Source: Psilocybe azurescens
Taxonomy: Eukaryota > Basidiomycota > Agaricomycetes > Agaricales > Agrocybaceae
Assembly (NCBI GenBank): GCA_023853785.1
Contig: JAJIRX010001046.1
Location: forward strand, 1 to 64,000
Length of the DNA stretch: 64,000 bases
Direction: 5' to 3'
Translations under genes and position numbers: made by a program
In this document: positions 23,800-35,574 of the stretch, piece by piece
Position numbering within the stretch: the first letter of the stretch is position 1
Layout of the letters: every line of letters starts with the position of its first letter
The notes under the pieces: model-generated
What the model saw: the letters and a program-made list of their open reading frames with translations, nothing else
What the model was told of the DNA's origin: nothing
Databases searched by the model: none

Positions 23800-26700
23800 T
23801 ACCCACTCAGTCACTTCTGAGAACTTTGGAAAAATAGGGGTCTTAGCCCATGAACCCAATGCCATACAAGCTCTGAATGTTTGAGAGCTCATATTATGTT
23901 GCATGTGATTGACTTAATGACAGCCAGTTGAAAATGCTCTTTCAGCATCCACAGATGTTGCTGTTGTTTAACGATCAGTTTAATATTTCTAATAGAAGTT
24001 TGAATAAAAACCTGGTGCAGAACTGAAGTCTTGTTCCATTTTAGCAAGAAGTGGGTGATTCTTGCTTGCATTAAACCAATAGAATGTGATCCTCAGGGTA
24101 TTGATTTAATGTTTTTGATCTTCAGGTACCTTGATTCTCTGGAGCAGCCCATTTTGACTTGTCCTAATAGAGCATTAATTAATAATGGGATGCACAAAAA
24201 TATATAAAAATTACTTTGTTTCTCCTTTGCTTTGGAGCACAAACATTAGCTTCCTCAACAGCATTTGTTGTTTGCCATTGATTTAAAACTAGTTTCTTGA
24301 TGGTCTTCAACTTCTTTACATCAATTTATTTTCGCTTTTTTAGCTAAATAAGCTTGCAGTCAGGGCACATCACTATAATTTGATTAACTGTATGTAGATG
24401 AAAGAAGAAAAGTCAGAATCAGAGTCAGAATCAGGTGTTGGAATATTTTGGGGCTTGTCCTCAACAGCAGCAACTAAGCTGACATGCACACAATACAGCA
24501 TAGGAAAGGCATCAACAATAAGAGGAACCTCAGCTTTAGAAAATAGGAGTGTAACATCCTTGAAAAGCTATAAAAAAATATAACAAGGTGATTTAAAATA
24601 TATAAAATCAGTGACATTAAATAACTCACCTTCAGGACCTCTTGGACATCACTTGCAAGTTGCCACTGCTTCTCAGAAAGATGATATGCCTTCAACTTAT
24701 TTTCAGACACTGCTATCAGGGACTGAACAATACTTTTAAAATGCAGATGAGCTGCAAGACAGTCAAAGTTGGTGTTCCATTGGGTTGCAACACACCTATC
24801 CAGAGCTTGCTTGTTAGATTGTTGATTTGGATCTTGGTCAATGAGATGCTGAAATTTCTCATTGAGGGTTGTATTATCATGGACCCAGTGTGCAAGCCCA
24901 AAGACCTAAAAAAATATATCAGAAAGCAACAGGCTGATTTTAAATAGAAACATTACTGCAGGAAAAAGCTGGAGTGCCATTATTCCTCTTCTGAACTCAT
25001 TATTACCCCTTTTCTACCCATTTACTCTATTGCAATATCATGCAAAGATCTTACCACAGCATTATCATGAGCCACCTGACCATCATCTCTACCATCATCC
25101 TCTGCATCTATCACTGCCTCCTCTATTGCAGCAATATCCTGATCCTCTGTTTCTCTATCCCCTTCATCAAGAATATATTCATCATCATCACTACCTTCCA
25201 AAGTAACTTTCACAGACTTCTTGAGTTTGGGCTTTTTGAAAAAAAATGATATGAAGATCTGGAAAATATAATTTAAATTGATTCTAAACCAAAAAGAGAA
25301 GAGAGGAATTAATACCTTTGCAATCAAATTGAATATATGTGCTAATGTTATGAACACCTTTTTTTTCTTTGTTCTTTTTTTTTTCCTTTTCTTTCCTTCC
25401 TTCTTATCACATGATGGACAATATCATGTGAACATATATTGACTCATTCTATTCTGACTCACATCGTCGATACTGCTATGACTCACATTGACAGCTCCAT
25501 AGTGACTCATTCTATGTTCCAACTCATACTTCGACTATACTGTACTATAATTGTAGATACTTAAAACACTTAAATAGCCAGTAGATACTGCTATTGTTCC
25601 TCAGCTAGTTCTTGAGAATTTAATCTCCTCTTATTTGATACCACTTGAACTTGCTGTTCTTGACTACTTGACTGTTGGCTTTATCCACACATGTGAATAT
25701 GAGCCTGAAGTCATAACAGCTAAGCACCAAAGACAAGAATCCATACATGGAAAGTCAGGCAGAAATTCAGGAAGAATTTGGGCAAGCTTGTTGCAGTTGG
25801 AAGCATTGTCCATGCAAATTCCAAACAGCTATCAACAATGTTGTGAGCAATTTTTATTTATTTTATCTTGCTTATTTGCTTACTTTTGTCAAGGCCAAAA
25901 TGTTTTACACAGTCAGCAGTCACAGCTGCTAAATACCGTCTGTGATGTTTTCAAGTTAACCTATTTTATCAACTTAATCAGCATTCAAAAGTGAATGTAA
26001 AAATTGTGCAAGGATACCATATAAATTCAAGGATGGTACAATGAATTATTTCTTGATCAAACCAGACTACAACCAACCCAAGGTATGATGAGACCAAAGG
26101 TGAGGTCCAGCCATCAAGAACAAGATAGACAATGCTGTTAATTTGCTGAGAAATACTTCAGTCACAAACTTGAAATTCCCCCAAGATTTGGAATTACCAT
26201 AAAATAATTTTGTACTTCAATTGCTGCTTGTTCATAAATGTGAAGAAGATCATACTGAACAGTTACTGGATGTGGAACACTGGTTCCTGGTCAAAGCATC
26301 TCAACTTCAGCAAGATAATCCTCATCCAAGATTATATTGAATGGATGAGCATCCTTGGCACAATGTAGAGCAATAAGAGCACGGTGAGCAGCTTGCGAGT
26401 AGAGGATAGAAGCAGCAACAGGCTAATCATGTAATTTTCCCTGCTTTTTCAGACACATATCCATACTCTTCTGTAGATTGCTTGTACCATCTCCAGTTTT
26501 CATTTGTGGACATGTAAAAATACTGGTGTGGTGCTCAGGATGAGTTTTGCATTTGAAAACATATGTCATTGAGATGGGTTTCCCAAATTTGTCAACATTT
26601 TGCTGCAGCAAAACATTAAAATAATCATAAACTGGAGAATGCCAGAACAGAATTGCTGCATCTCATAAATAATATATTAGCTCATTTACATATTATAATA

Positions 26701-27028
26701 ATTAAACCACACACCAAGAATGTCATCATCAGACATTCCCCAGACTTGAAGATCAGTTTGGCGGTTAATAGCTGGTGCATTATGTCTCCGCTTGATTGGT
26801 GAGACAATAATTGGAATGATTTTTTAGGACCATGGCTCTTGCTCTCATCACTTGGTGTGCTTGAAGGTTCAGGAAATTCCTCTCCAGGAGATGTAGAGTG
26901 TGGTCCAGGCTGTGTAGGAGTCACTGGGGGACCAGGTTGAATAGGAAAAATATTTGACCTCTTGCTGGCAGCATCTTTGGCAGCAGAGCAGTAGGGATGG
27001 CTGGATGGCCACCCTTTCGAGGTGGCAT
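23800..27028 (-). pseudogene. hAT transposase (decayed, split by solo LTR)
   Basis: The start at ATG 27028 reads MPPRKGGHPAIP. Downstream pieces are VSPIKRRHNAPAINRQTDLQVWG (about 26800-26710), TYVFKCKTHPEHHTSIFTCP (a BED-finger-like Cys/His stretch near 26560), YSQAAHRALIALHCAKDAHP with stops on either side, and a GWTSPLVSSY-like stretch near 26070. Next are an acidic stretch at 25200-25060, then GLAHWVHDNTTLN...ALDRCVATQWNTNFDCLAAHL and KAYHLSEKQWQLASDVQEVLK (24900-24650). An intron then leads to LFKDVTLLFSKAEVPLI. The C-terminal dimerisation block TSVDAERAFSTG..MSSQTFRACMALGSWA lies at about 23960-23820. Internal stops and the LTR at 25346-25718 show it is inactive. Confidence 0.87.
25346..25718. 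mobile_element. Solo LTR 2 (373 bp) nested in the hAT element, TSD GCTAA
   Basis: It starts TGTTATGA, ends GTCATAACA and is flanked by GCTAA on both sides (25341-25345 and 25719-25723). It belongs to the same family as LTR 1; shared stretches include TATCACATGATGGACAATATCATGTGA and TAGCTAGTTCTTGAGAAT variants. It interrupts the hAT transposase gene, so it inserted after that element. Confidence 0.93.
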
Positions 27029-27275
27029 AACAATGCAGGGTCAAGGGAAGCGAAGCCCAACACAGAGCAGACTCTCATATTATCTGACAGCAGAGAAACT
27101 ACAGTTTCTCATTGATTGATGTTGGAGCTTTAAACTACGTCTAAATATGGCAGATTATCTGTAGTATCCGCAGTTCTGTCTATACATATCCACAGATACT
27201 TAAAATAGTATCCGGTTACTACAGTGCATGGGTAGTAACCAGATTTGCCTAATCTGTGTTAGTCCCTAATTTGTG

Positions 27276-27559
27276 TGGACTTCATTGGAAACACAACACC
27301 ATTGTGTAGTCTGACTCTGTGATATACTGTGATAATGCACAGTGAGCGACATAGGTGAGTGCCTTTTTCCTCATCTTTCCACAGTCGTAATAGTGCCAAG
27401 AATATCAGGGCTACTGGGGTGAAGATTAAGAGCAATTTGAGACATGTACAGGATGTGGTGACTATTAATAGCAGTATTTATATCCAGCACATTGCAGTGC
27501 ACGTGACAACGCTGTACCTCATGAACTCTCTAGGACACATACCCGTGTGAATTAACTTA
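27276..27559. repeat. Duplicated noncoding segment R, 3' part upstream of N2
   Basis: This matches 47711-47998, including AACACAACACC.TTGTGTAGTC and GGGGTGAAGATTAAGAGCAA. It is the continuation of 22590-23426 interrupted by the hAT insertion. It ends at the TA dinucleotide where the mariner-type MITE inserted. Confidence 0.8.
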
Positions 27560-28113
27560 CAGCTAACTGCAAAATTGTAGGCCGTTTCCATTTTTTTGAT
27601 GTCCGCCCCCTATTTGGCAAGAGCCTTGTCAAAACAACCGGATTTGGACGTGGCGCATCTGAGTCATGATCGCCGCCGCTTCGTCGAGTGAACGTGGACT
27701 CGGAGTCCTAGTTCTTGTACTCTTTGAAAGCTACTACTACATTACCACTAAATCATGTCTAACTTTTGGTACATATCAGAGGAGCAGAAGAGGCTCGTTA
27801 TAACAATGTTTGTCAGAGGAATCTCCGAGCACCACTGCACTCAGCCTCATATACCATCATGGGCTCAGGGTCGATGTTCCAGCCTTTCAGTGAGGAAGAT
27901 AATAAGCACAATACAATCAACAAAAAAGCTTAAAACTGTTGATTTCGGCGTAGGATTAATGTAAAGGGTCACCATCGACATCTGCAGTAGATTCTGCTTA
28001 GTCATGGGCGCAGATAGGTACTCGTTACCAAATCTGGCTGTTTGGACAAGGCTCTTGCCAAGCAGAGGCGGACATCAAAAAATGGAAACGGCCTACCATT
28101 TTGCAGTTAGCTG
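27560..28113 (+). mobile_element. Tc1/mariner-type MITE with about 85-bp TIRs and TA duplication
   Basis: The ends CAGCTAACTGCAAAAT and its reverse complement form TIRs of about 85 bp with a handful of differences. Each end carries GTAGGCCGTTTCC and GGCAAGAGCCTTGTC. TA lies immediately outside both ends (27558-27559, 28114-28115). The sister block at about 47998 has the same flanks joined across a single TA, an exact empty site. A plus-strand open stretch from 27755 begins MSNFWYISEEQKRLVITMFVRG, resembling the N-terminal helix-turn-helix of fungal mariner-like transposases. The rest of a transposase is absent, so the element is non-autonomous. Confidence 0.9.
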
Positions 28114-28183
28114 TAACTTTTGTGCTGCTCCACACTGTGGACATCGTTAGAAACTGTTTCTTCCTTCACAAAGCCCTAGTACA

Positions 28184-31100
28184 ATGCCTAAAGACGAGAA
28201 ATATTGCACAATACGCTCTCATCGCACCCTCAACTCGGGTATGCAGATGTTCCAAGGCGCCAGGAACGTCATGATTACTGGCGGGAGCATTCGGCTAGTA
28301 GAAGAAAATCACTGCGACGGAGGAAGGGACGTAGGTGAGATCCAGTAGACGTCATATACTGAGTGTTTATACCAAGTCTGAATCAATAGGACTGCACATT
28401 CTGGGGCAGCACATCGCAGCTGATGCAATGTATAACTCTGCCGAGCGTTTCCCTCCCCCAAAATGCCACCCCGGCACTCGCGAGAAGATAATCAACACAA
28501 TTCTGGACTGGATCAACGACCCCACTCCCAAGGAACGAGCGCTTTGGCTGAACGGACCAGCAGGAGCTGGCAAATCTGCCATCGCCCACTCCATTGCCGT
28601 TCATCTGAAGGAGATATCAGAGGATAGCAAGTACGCTGGGAGCTTTTTTCTTCGCAAAGGATGCAGTTGGACGTGGGGATGGGAACAAGTTATTTTCAAC
28701 AATTTCGTACCAGCTCGCCCTCAATTTTCCATCCTTTCGTGCCCAAATTGATGCTGCTATGCTTGATAATCCCACTCTTCCGACTGCATCTATCGACGTC
28801 CAACTCCGATGCCTCATTATAGAGCCATTACTACGTGTCACCGACTGGCCTGCGCACAACCCCACAGTTATTATCGACGGTTTGGACGAATGCGCTGGGT
28901 CAAAACGAATGCAGTCTGAAATCCTCTCACTCTTATCAAAGGCAATCACCGAGCACAATATCCCCCCTCCGATTTTCTCATTGTTAGTCGCCCCGAGTAC
29001 TGGATTTCCGACTCATTCGAAATCGGACCTCTGGTACACGTTACAAAATCAGTCTGTCTACGAGACGATGACGGCGCAGATAGGGATATTGAGAGGTATC
29101 TTCGAGAGGGATTCAACAAATTTTACAAGGAAAATATTCGAATAATGTCTTCTACTCCGCGTCCTTGGCCTCCAGATCATATTATCAGGCGGTTTGTGTA
29201 TAGCGCTTCAGGCCAGTACATTTATGCATCTACTGTCCTGGAATTTGTTGGCGCATCATCCAATTTCTGTGATCCCCGAGAACAACTCCACATATTGACA
29301 ACGCCTGGACCGCATCATGCATCAGCATTTTCGGATCTCGATAAACTCTACGCCACCATCCTGTCGTCATATCCTCGACCAAACACAATGAAACGTGTCC
29401 TTGGTGGTCTCTTGCTCAAATTGAGCGAAAAAACGATCCAGGAAATGCTGGGAGTTGATTCCGGAGAGATCCAACTCGTGTTGAGGGCCTTAAGCTCCTT
29501 GATCAGGATATCCAAGGTTGAATACTCCGAGGAGTTCCGTGTGCTGGAGCCGATCTTTGGGTCTCCATTGGTAGAGGCATCGATTTCGTTCAGTCACCTA
29601 TCGTTCCGCGAATTTCTCTTGGATGAGTCAAGGTCAGGAGGGTATGCAATTAATTTGGACACCGTTGGGACTGAGTTTATCTGCGCCGTGCTCAAGCTCG
29701 GGGTCGATATTGTTGAGGATAGTCCACGGGCCCAGCGGACTATTGAACGGTAAGCGCCTTAGCATTTTTATGTCTGGAAAATACATAAGGACACTGATAT
29801 ACGAGTTTCTGACAGTATCGGATTATCAATCTATCGTAACATGCTCAACAGATTTCAGGTTCAGGTGATGTACGTCAGACTTGATGCGAGATCTATTGCC
29901 AATGTATTGGAGGAACTTTGTGAAAGCCTTCGCAAGATCATTGCCTGCAAACCTTTGCATGTCGCCCAAGCAAGTCATCTGTACTGGTTTACGAACCCCG
30001 TCCTGGATTTTTCTTATCGATCTGCAATCTGTGAAGATCTTGGGCGATCAATATTGGCGTAAAAACCACCGACGCCTACTTCGGGCTCTCACAGACATTC
30101 TCATCGTTGCTCAAACAATTTCAGCACAGCAGATCATGGACCGATCACCCAAAAACTCAGCAACCTTCGCATACATCGCTTTACGCAGTTCTGACTCTTC
30201 TCACGGCATGAAGCATAGCATCGAGGATATCTCGGAGTTAATGAATATCGGTCTGGATACCATTATATCTGATCTCCAACACCTCCCCGACTTGGTATGC
30301 TTTGATTTCTAGCTATAGCGACAGAGGTTATATAGGCTATATAAATATGGGTCCTGTCGTTTCGGCCGTGCATCACAAGGTCCAAGGCCAATGTCAGGAA
30401 AACCAACATGTTGGGGCATGGGACCCTCAGATAGTAAGTCTCAGTGCTCACCACTTTAACAGGATATGCCGCAGAAATGAAGACCGATTATTGGTTCTAC
30501 ATTCATGGGAGTTTGCGTGTATTGCCGACTGCTTCTTACGATACAGTCGAATTTCGGACATACACTCCAAAGAATACTTTGAAAATCCGAAGAAAATGCA
30601 AATATTCAACATCATAATGGATACATCTTTCTGGGATTCTTTACGTGCCCATGAGCCTCGGTTTATTTGGTGTTGGGAGCGTTGGGCTGGTTTTGACAGG
30701 CAGATGGTGAGTGCCAATATCATCATATTACGGTCACTAATTTACCGCTGCCATCCAAATACCAGACAGAACCCAGCAAAGACATTATCAAAGATCACGA
30801 TAGTCGCCTTCCTCAGACGATGTTATACGTTGCCAAACGAATATTCGAAATTGCCTACTTGCCACACTTCACAAACCCCTATTACTCTAATCTTTGGATG
30901 ATCAGTGATAGAGACGAAATGTCGTCTGTATCATTACATATAACACCTCCACCCGATGACGGACCCTGCTCCATCGTTGAGGAGAAGACTCTGGCTCCGG
31001 ACGAATACCACCATCTGCTTCCTGATTACTTTTCTTTCGACATACACAAATGGATAACTGAGTTCCACGAGCAAGTGTTTGCAAGAGAGGAAAGTTCAGT

Positions 31101-31601
31101 CATCAGCCCTTACGACTGGTATCCTCATCTATCCGCATTCCTTCTCGCCGTGCTCGTAAAAAATCAATACGCTGCGCTGAACGCCAATTTCGAACAATAC
31201 TGGAAATCAATCACGAAGATATGTTTTCTACCGTTTATCAAGTGTCTGCCTTATGCCATTCCAACACAGCAGAACTTGGATGCGCTACGGGCACTGCATT
31301 ACCTGTGTCCCAAGGTAAATCCTCGCGTCAATGGAGACCGCCGTTTGGGTTCTGCTTTCTAGCTATAGATTTCTTGCAGGTATGTTAGAAGGGTAATTCT
31401 ACAGTTTGTATTGTCCTCATTTTTATCGTACAGAAGTACGACCGCTCTTCCCTCTCATCCGCAGAGTTTGACTCATTAAAAGACTGGCTGTCGGGGCTTA
31501 GAACTCGTGAATCTAGGAGGATATTGCGGGGCGAAATCCGATCTAACACGCACATATATGATACGCATGATGTTTATACAACGGATGAAGGCGAGTCATA
31601 A
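28184..31601 (+). pseudogene. NACHT-domain NLR-like protein N2 (multiple frameshifts)
   Basis: This paralogue of N1 has the same exon structure. Exon 1 is 28184-28334 (MPKDEKYCTIRSHR, GARNVMITGGSIRLV) and intron 1 is 28335-28389 (55 nt). Exon 2 carries Walker A GPAGAGKS (about 28555) and Walker B TVIIDGLDEC (about 28870). The frame breaks in a T-run at 28646 (six T where the paralogues have five), again in the C-run near 28960, and near 30310. Later exons (30820-31313) read KRIFEIAYLPHFTNPYYSNLWM...RALHYLCPK, and the last exon ends LKDWLSGLRTRESR..DEGES, stop 31599-31601. Introns are GT..AG of about 41-118 nt. It lies in a block duplicated at 47.1-60.9 kb. If the homopolymer breaks are sequencing errors it could be functional. 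Confidence 0.82.
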
Positions 31602-32049
31602 TTAAAAACGATTGACTCCGACCAAGTCAAGGCACTCTGATGAAAGAAGGGAAATGAAGCATTTGGTGGATCCTGTCAAGAGAATGAGTGTTAATTTTAG
31701 TACAAGTTGGGGTCTGTGCGAGGTCGTGCTTGCATACTTGGAACGCGCCGGCACACCTTGTAGAAAAGAGCAGATGTAACTTCACATGTGAATAAAGAAC
31801 GCCACTCCTCCAGCAGTTAAATATATGGTCGCCTGACTCGCCTCGACAGTCGACACTCCAAGCACCTCGAATATCGAAAGCAAGTGAGGCGATGAGAGGC
31901 GGGATATCGCGCTCTGCGTAGCGTAACGCATGCTGCTTGCTTATCAGAACGACGGTTATATATATACGGAAAAGGAGCAATACGAAGAAGAGAAGAGACC
32001 GTCATATTGGACCGACGTAAGGACCGGACACGTACCAATACTCTGATAA
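31602..32049. other. Intergenic part of the duplicated block
   Basis: This stretch is collinear with 59323-59720; both begin TTAAAAAC.ATTGACTC and share GCGAGGTCGTGCTTGCATACTTGG. I see no supportable gene in either copy. Confidence 0.6.
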
Positions 32050-32677
32050 GTGAATACCATGGAAATAATGTCATTATTCTTGCCTATCAGCGTTTCAAAG
32101 AGTAGGGAACGACGAGGTTCTCGAACAGTACACCCGCAACATGAGGTCCGAAAATACCATGTGGTGAGTGGGAGGCTTCTGCGAACAAGAGGACGTCTGT
32201 TGATAGGAAGTGAGATTAAAATCGATATTGTAAGCGCAGACTCTGAAGGGGAAGAGATGGGGTCAACTCGGACCTGGATTGAATATGGGAGTTGTACAAT
32301 CACACTTCGTTCAGGGGCCCATGGTCTCCTGATCTACGGTGTTGTCTACGGATCGACATCGTTTCCGTCGCTAAAATAATAGGCTCGATGCCAAGTCCAG
32401 GTCGCGCGCTGGGTAGTGGCGAGTGTGCCTTTGAAAGAAATGTAGATGTATACGAAGATCCGAATGTGGGTGTATATGCGAGTGGTGAAGTGGTGTTACG
32501 GCTAACGATAACCTGAGGAATGGGGTTGTACGCAAGCAGGAGAGAAAGTGGGAGTATATTAATGCGGTGTCTGTACCGGATTACATCAAGGTGGTCATCC
32601 AGAGGCCTACGGACATTGACGATGAGCAGCTTATGCACTTGAGTATAGCTGAAGGATGCAACAGGCTTGCACAATGA
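32050..32677 (+). pseudogene. Unknown conserved fragment X2
   Basis: This is homologous to 59656-60272. Readable pieces are VVSGRLLRTRGRLLIGSEI, a stretch with ITLRS..HGLLIYGVVY, then RALGSGECAFERNVDVY and VGVYASGEVVLRL. A frame change follows near 32510, before KWEYINAVSVPDYIKVVIQRP, ending at the stop 32675-32677. The same frame change is present in X4, so it may be an intron I did not resolve or an inherited frameshift. I do not recognise the family. The gene converges on ArgRS copy C. Confidence 0.5.
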
Positions 32678-32814
32678 GCGCGTTCATAGGAAATGAAGCT
32701 CACATTCAAATGTGATCCCAGAACGATACCATCGTACGACCTGGAAATTGGACGATCGGATCAGCGCTCGAGCGTCGAACACCAGAGGGCATCTCCAGAC
32801 TCAGAAAGACTTAC

Positions 32815-33994
32815 CAGTCTGCACCCTCTCTAACGGCTGCAAACTCAACAAACCCATCACACCGCACCGCCCAATCCCCCTCGCACACTCATACAAATTC
32901 ATCTTCGCTCGCGCCCTCTATCCATCCTCCTCCCCTTCACAATAACCGCATCCCACGCACTGCTGATTGCATGCGCCAGTCTAAACGCAAACGTCACAAT
33001 ACCACTCCGCTTCTGAGTCTTCATCGAAGTCTTCACGACGTCCGGGTATGTGCCCCGGAGGAACGTAATACTGCATGCGCACGCGTAGGAAGAGGGAGGG
33101 AAAGCAATGAGGGAGGCAGAGGGGATAGGGATGAAGGAGATATTTTGCGGGATATGGATGCGAGTCGGAGTGCGTATTGGAGTTAGTGTTGGTATCGCCT
33201 TTGAAAGATTTCACGCGGACCCAGTTGAATGTATATATGCCAATTCTAGCGAGAATAAATTGACGAACGTTAGCATGACGAAAAGAAAAGGAACAAAGCC
33301 AACGTACCTCAATATCATGGCTCTTCGCCTGCATAATCCCAATCTCAAGCGCCATATCCTCTGGATCCACCATCGACTTATACTTCCCCTCATTTTTCAT
33401 TATCTGTGCATGCATCGCATTCCCTGCCTCGATAATCTCAATCCAGGAACACTGCCGTGTCTTTCGTTCTACTCATTCCTAGTACGAGCTCGCAGTTGAT
33501 GCGCACGAGTGATGATGCCAAGGGGAAGTCCATTGGTTCAAAAACGTTGAAGAATTTCGCGAGATGGAGGTCACGTTGGGAGGATACGGCGTATATCACT
33601 TCGAATTTGTATTTTTGCAGTGATCGATCGCGCCAACGATTGTTGCGCATTATGTAGATGGATGTTCCATCTCGGATCCGACCCATCCTTCCGGTTGGAG
33701 CTGTGCGGCGTGAGTGTTAGTTGAGTGTCTTTACTTGTATGAATAAATTAGAGAGTACGGAAGACGTACGTTTTCGATGACTTTAACCGCTGTCTCTTCG
33801 AACTTCCCGAGGGTTGGCACTGGGGAGCCCAACTGTAAAGTCCTATCCCTCCTTCACATAGCCGAAGACTGTTCCGGCCTGAGTGGCGGCGCATTCGGGA
33901 GGACCTGGTCGGTAGACATCCGGAGTGAGTCCAAGATATATTTAGAGGGATCTGTGGCCGAGACGGCTGACAGTAGGGGTAGAGATAAGGCCAT
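32815..33994 (-). pseudogene. Arginyl-tRNA synthetase copy C (internal deletion)
   Basis: The N-terminal exon starts at 33994 with MALSLPLLSAVSATDPSKYILDSLR. After about 33780 the sequence jumps directly to the region IYIMRNNRWRDRSLQKYKFEVIYAV (33660-33590), so the catalytic part with the HIGH motif is deleted. Then follow LVRINCELVLGMSRTKDTAVFLD, the FNWVRVKSFKGDT stretch and the C-terminal end near 32820. Several stops and frameshifts are present. Copy C follows N2 and X2 in the same order as copy F follows N3 and X4. Confidence 0.78.
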
Positions 33995-34770
33995 GCTTTT
34001 GAGTTTGGTGTGCGGAGAGGGTGAGGGAGTGCGGCTGTATGCTTTTGTAGGTGTTCTGAAAGAGAAAACACCTGTGGTTTGAAGCACAACAGAGGGAACT
34101 CTTGAATGAGTGTGTGTGACATATGTGGAGGAGTGACAGGACGGCCTTGGGATCCGTCATGTGACATACATATTTCTTGTCAGCAACTTTTAACCCCTTT
34201 CGGCGACATAACTCTTACTCGGCATTCAAGATCAAACCCCACCAATGTGTAGCTTCACAGACAATGACTTTCATATCGGATGTGGAATGTGGATCCCAAC
34301 AAGGGAATGAAAGTAGTATAAATGCTAGTGGTGAACCAGTGAAAACCTCAGCTCACACAGATGATGAGGCACCTACTCCGGTGGCTCAAGTGAAGCAGGA
34401 TCTCAGCATAAATAATACTCTTCCATTCGATGTCTAAAGTGTGATGACTGCAGTTATGTTTGTTGTAAAAATTCCTTCTTTTTCTGTTCTGGTGTTCGGT
34501 TTAGCTATCTGGCTTGTAACGTCTCCCCATAAATTTCTAGTCATAGTGGAGCTGCTCCCTGGTAGAGGTCCATAATTATCCTATTGCACAGAGAGCATGG
34601 ACGGCAAGTTCCACTGCAATTAGCGCCGCCCAGCCTGCATTAACCCAGTTGTCGTTTCTATTTGAGATAGAAGGTTTCTCTAGAGTCCATTCCCAAGATA
34701 ACCAGTGGCAGGTTGCAATGCGAGCAAGCCTTACACCGGCGCAGTAGCCTGGTTTTGAGATGTATTTCGT
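33995..34770. other. Upstream of ArgRS C; no gene
   Basis: The first part matches the 5' flank of ArgRS copy E (around 46730-46900). The rest has no recognisable coding sequence up to the NACHT relic. Confidence 0.4.
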
Positions 34771-34839
34771 GTGAGCCATGCTCAAGCTTGGAATAGATAT
34801 TCTGCAAGATGGTCCAAGGAATGAGCAGCCTATAGCACG
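34771..34839 (+). pseudogene. NACHT exon-2 tail relic (fifth NACHT trace)
   Basis: This short stretch reads AMLKLGIDILQDGPRNEQPIAR followed directly by a GTAAAT splice donor at 34840. That is the exact position of the exon 2/intron 2 junction in N1-N4, whose equivalents read KLGVDIVQDSPRAER and similar. No other NACHT sequence lies upstream or downstream, so it is a small remnant of a deleted fifth copy. Confidence 0.72.
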
Positions 34840-35199
34840 GTAAATGGACTTGTGTTCCTTATTGAAATACAAACCGCGTTAGGCATAGTGACAGGCGCAT
34901 AATACACTAATGAGAGGGGACTCTTTAGTGAAGTAAAATGCATTTAAAATATTAGCTTGCTTGTTTAAGTTTGGCGCGAATTCCTCCTCGCCTCCACGGT
35001 AAACAAATCGATGCAGGCATTAGATGACTACTTCAACCTCTCGTAAAACAGCGATCCCAAGAGCTTCGGTTCCATAATACTAGCACCCGATAGGTTGTAG
35101 CACTTGAGGCAGCGTATGATGTTTGTTAAAACTCATCTAAGACGTAAGGTCCTCCACGCGACCTGTGTAGACAGTGGGACGCCGCTGCGAGTAGAAGAA

Positions 35200-35530
35200 G
35201 GATGTTGGTAGGGAGTGGGGTTGAAGAGGGGTTCCGAGCAGGGAGTCTCAAAGGGAAGAGGATGAAGACGGCGTGGACCAATATTGACAAAAGATCAGGG
35301 GTCTGCTATTGGTGGAGTGGTTTTCTGGTTGTAGCCCGAAGGATGATGTTGTACGCGAGCGGGAGAGAAAGTGGGAGTGTATAGACGCGGTGTCTGTGCC
35401 AGATCACTTGAAGACGTTTATCCAGAGACCTGAGGGCAATGGCGGTGAGCATGCTTGCGCGGTAAAGATAGGTAAAGATTCAGATGGGCATGCAGCGCAC
35501 TACCTTAAAACCTGGAAATTGGACAATCAG
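35200..35530 (+). pseudogene. Unknown conserved fragment X3
   Basis: The second half reads FSGCSPKDDVVRERERKWECIDAVSVPDHLKTFIQRPEGNGGE, homologous to X1, X2 and X4. The upstream part, present in X2 and X4, is not recognisable here. It lies about 50 bp from the 3' end of ArgRS copy D. Confidence 0.5.
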
Positions 35531-35574
35531 ATTGATGCTCGAATAACAAAGTATAGCTGCTCCGTAGGTAGACC

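Larger units (their letters stand above)
23427..27268 (-). mobile_element. Decayed hAT-superfamily DNA transposon (3.84 kb)
   Basis: Terminal inverted repeats TAGGGACTAAC (23431-23441) and GTTAGTCCCTA (27258-27268) bound the element. Flanking copies of ATTTGTG (23420-23426 and 27269-27275) form the target duplication; including one mismatched base it is the 8 bp expected for hAT. The sister block at about 47705 keeps the uninterrupted site. The element carries a broken hAT transposase on the minus strand and a nested solo LTR (25346-25718). Confidence 0.87.
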
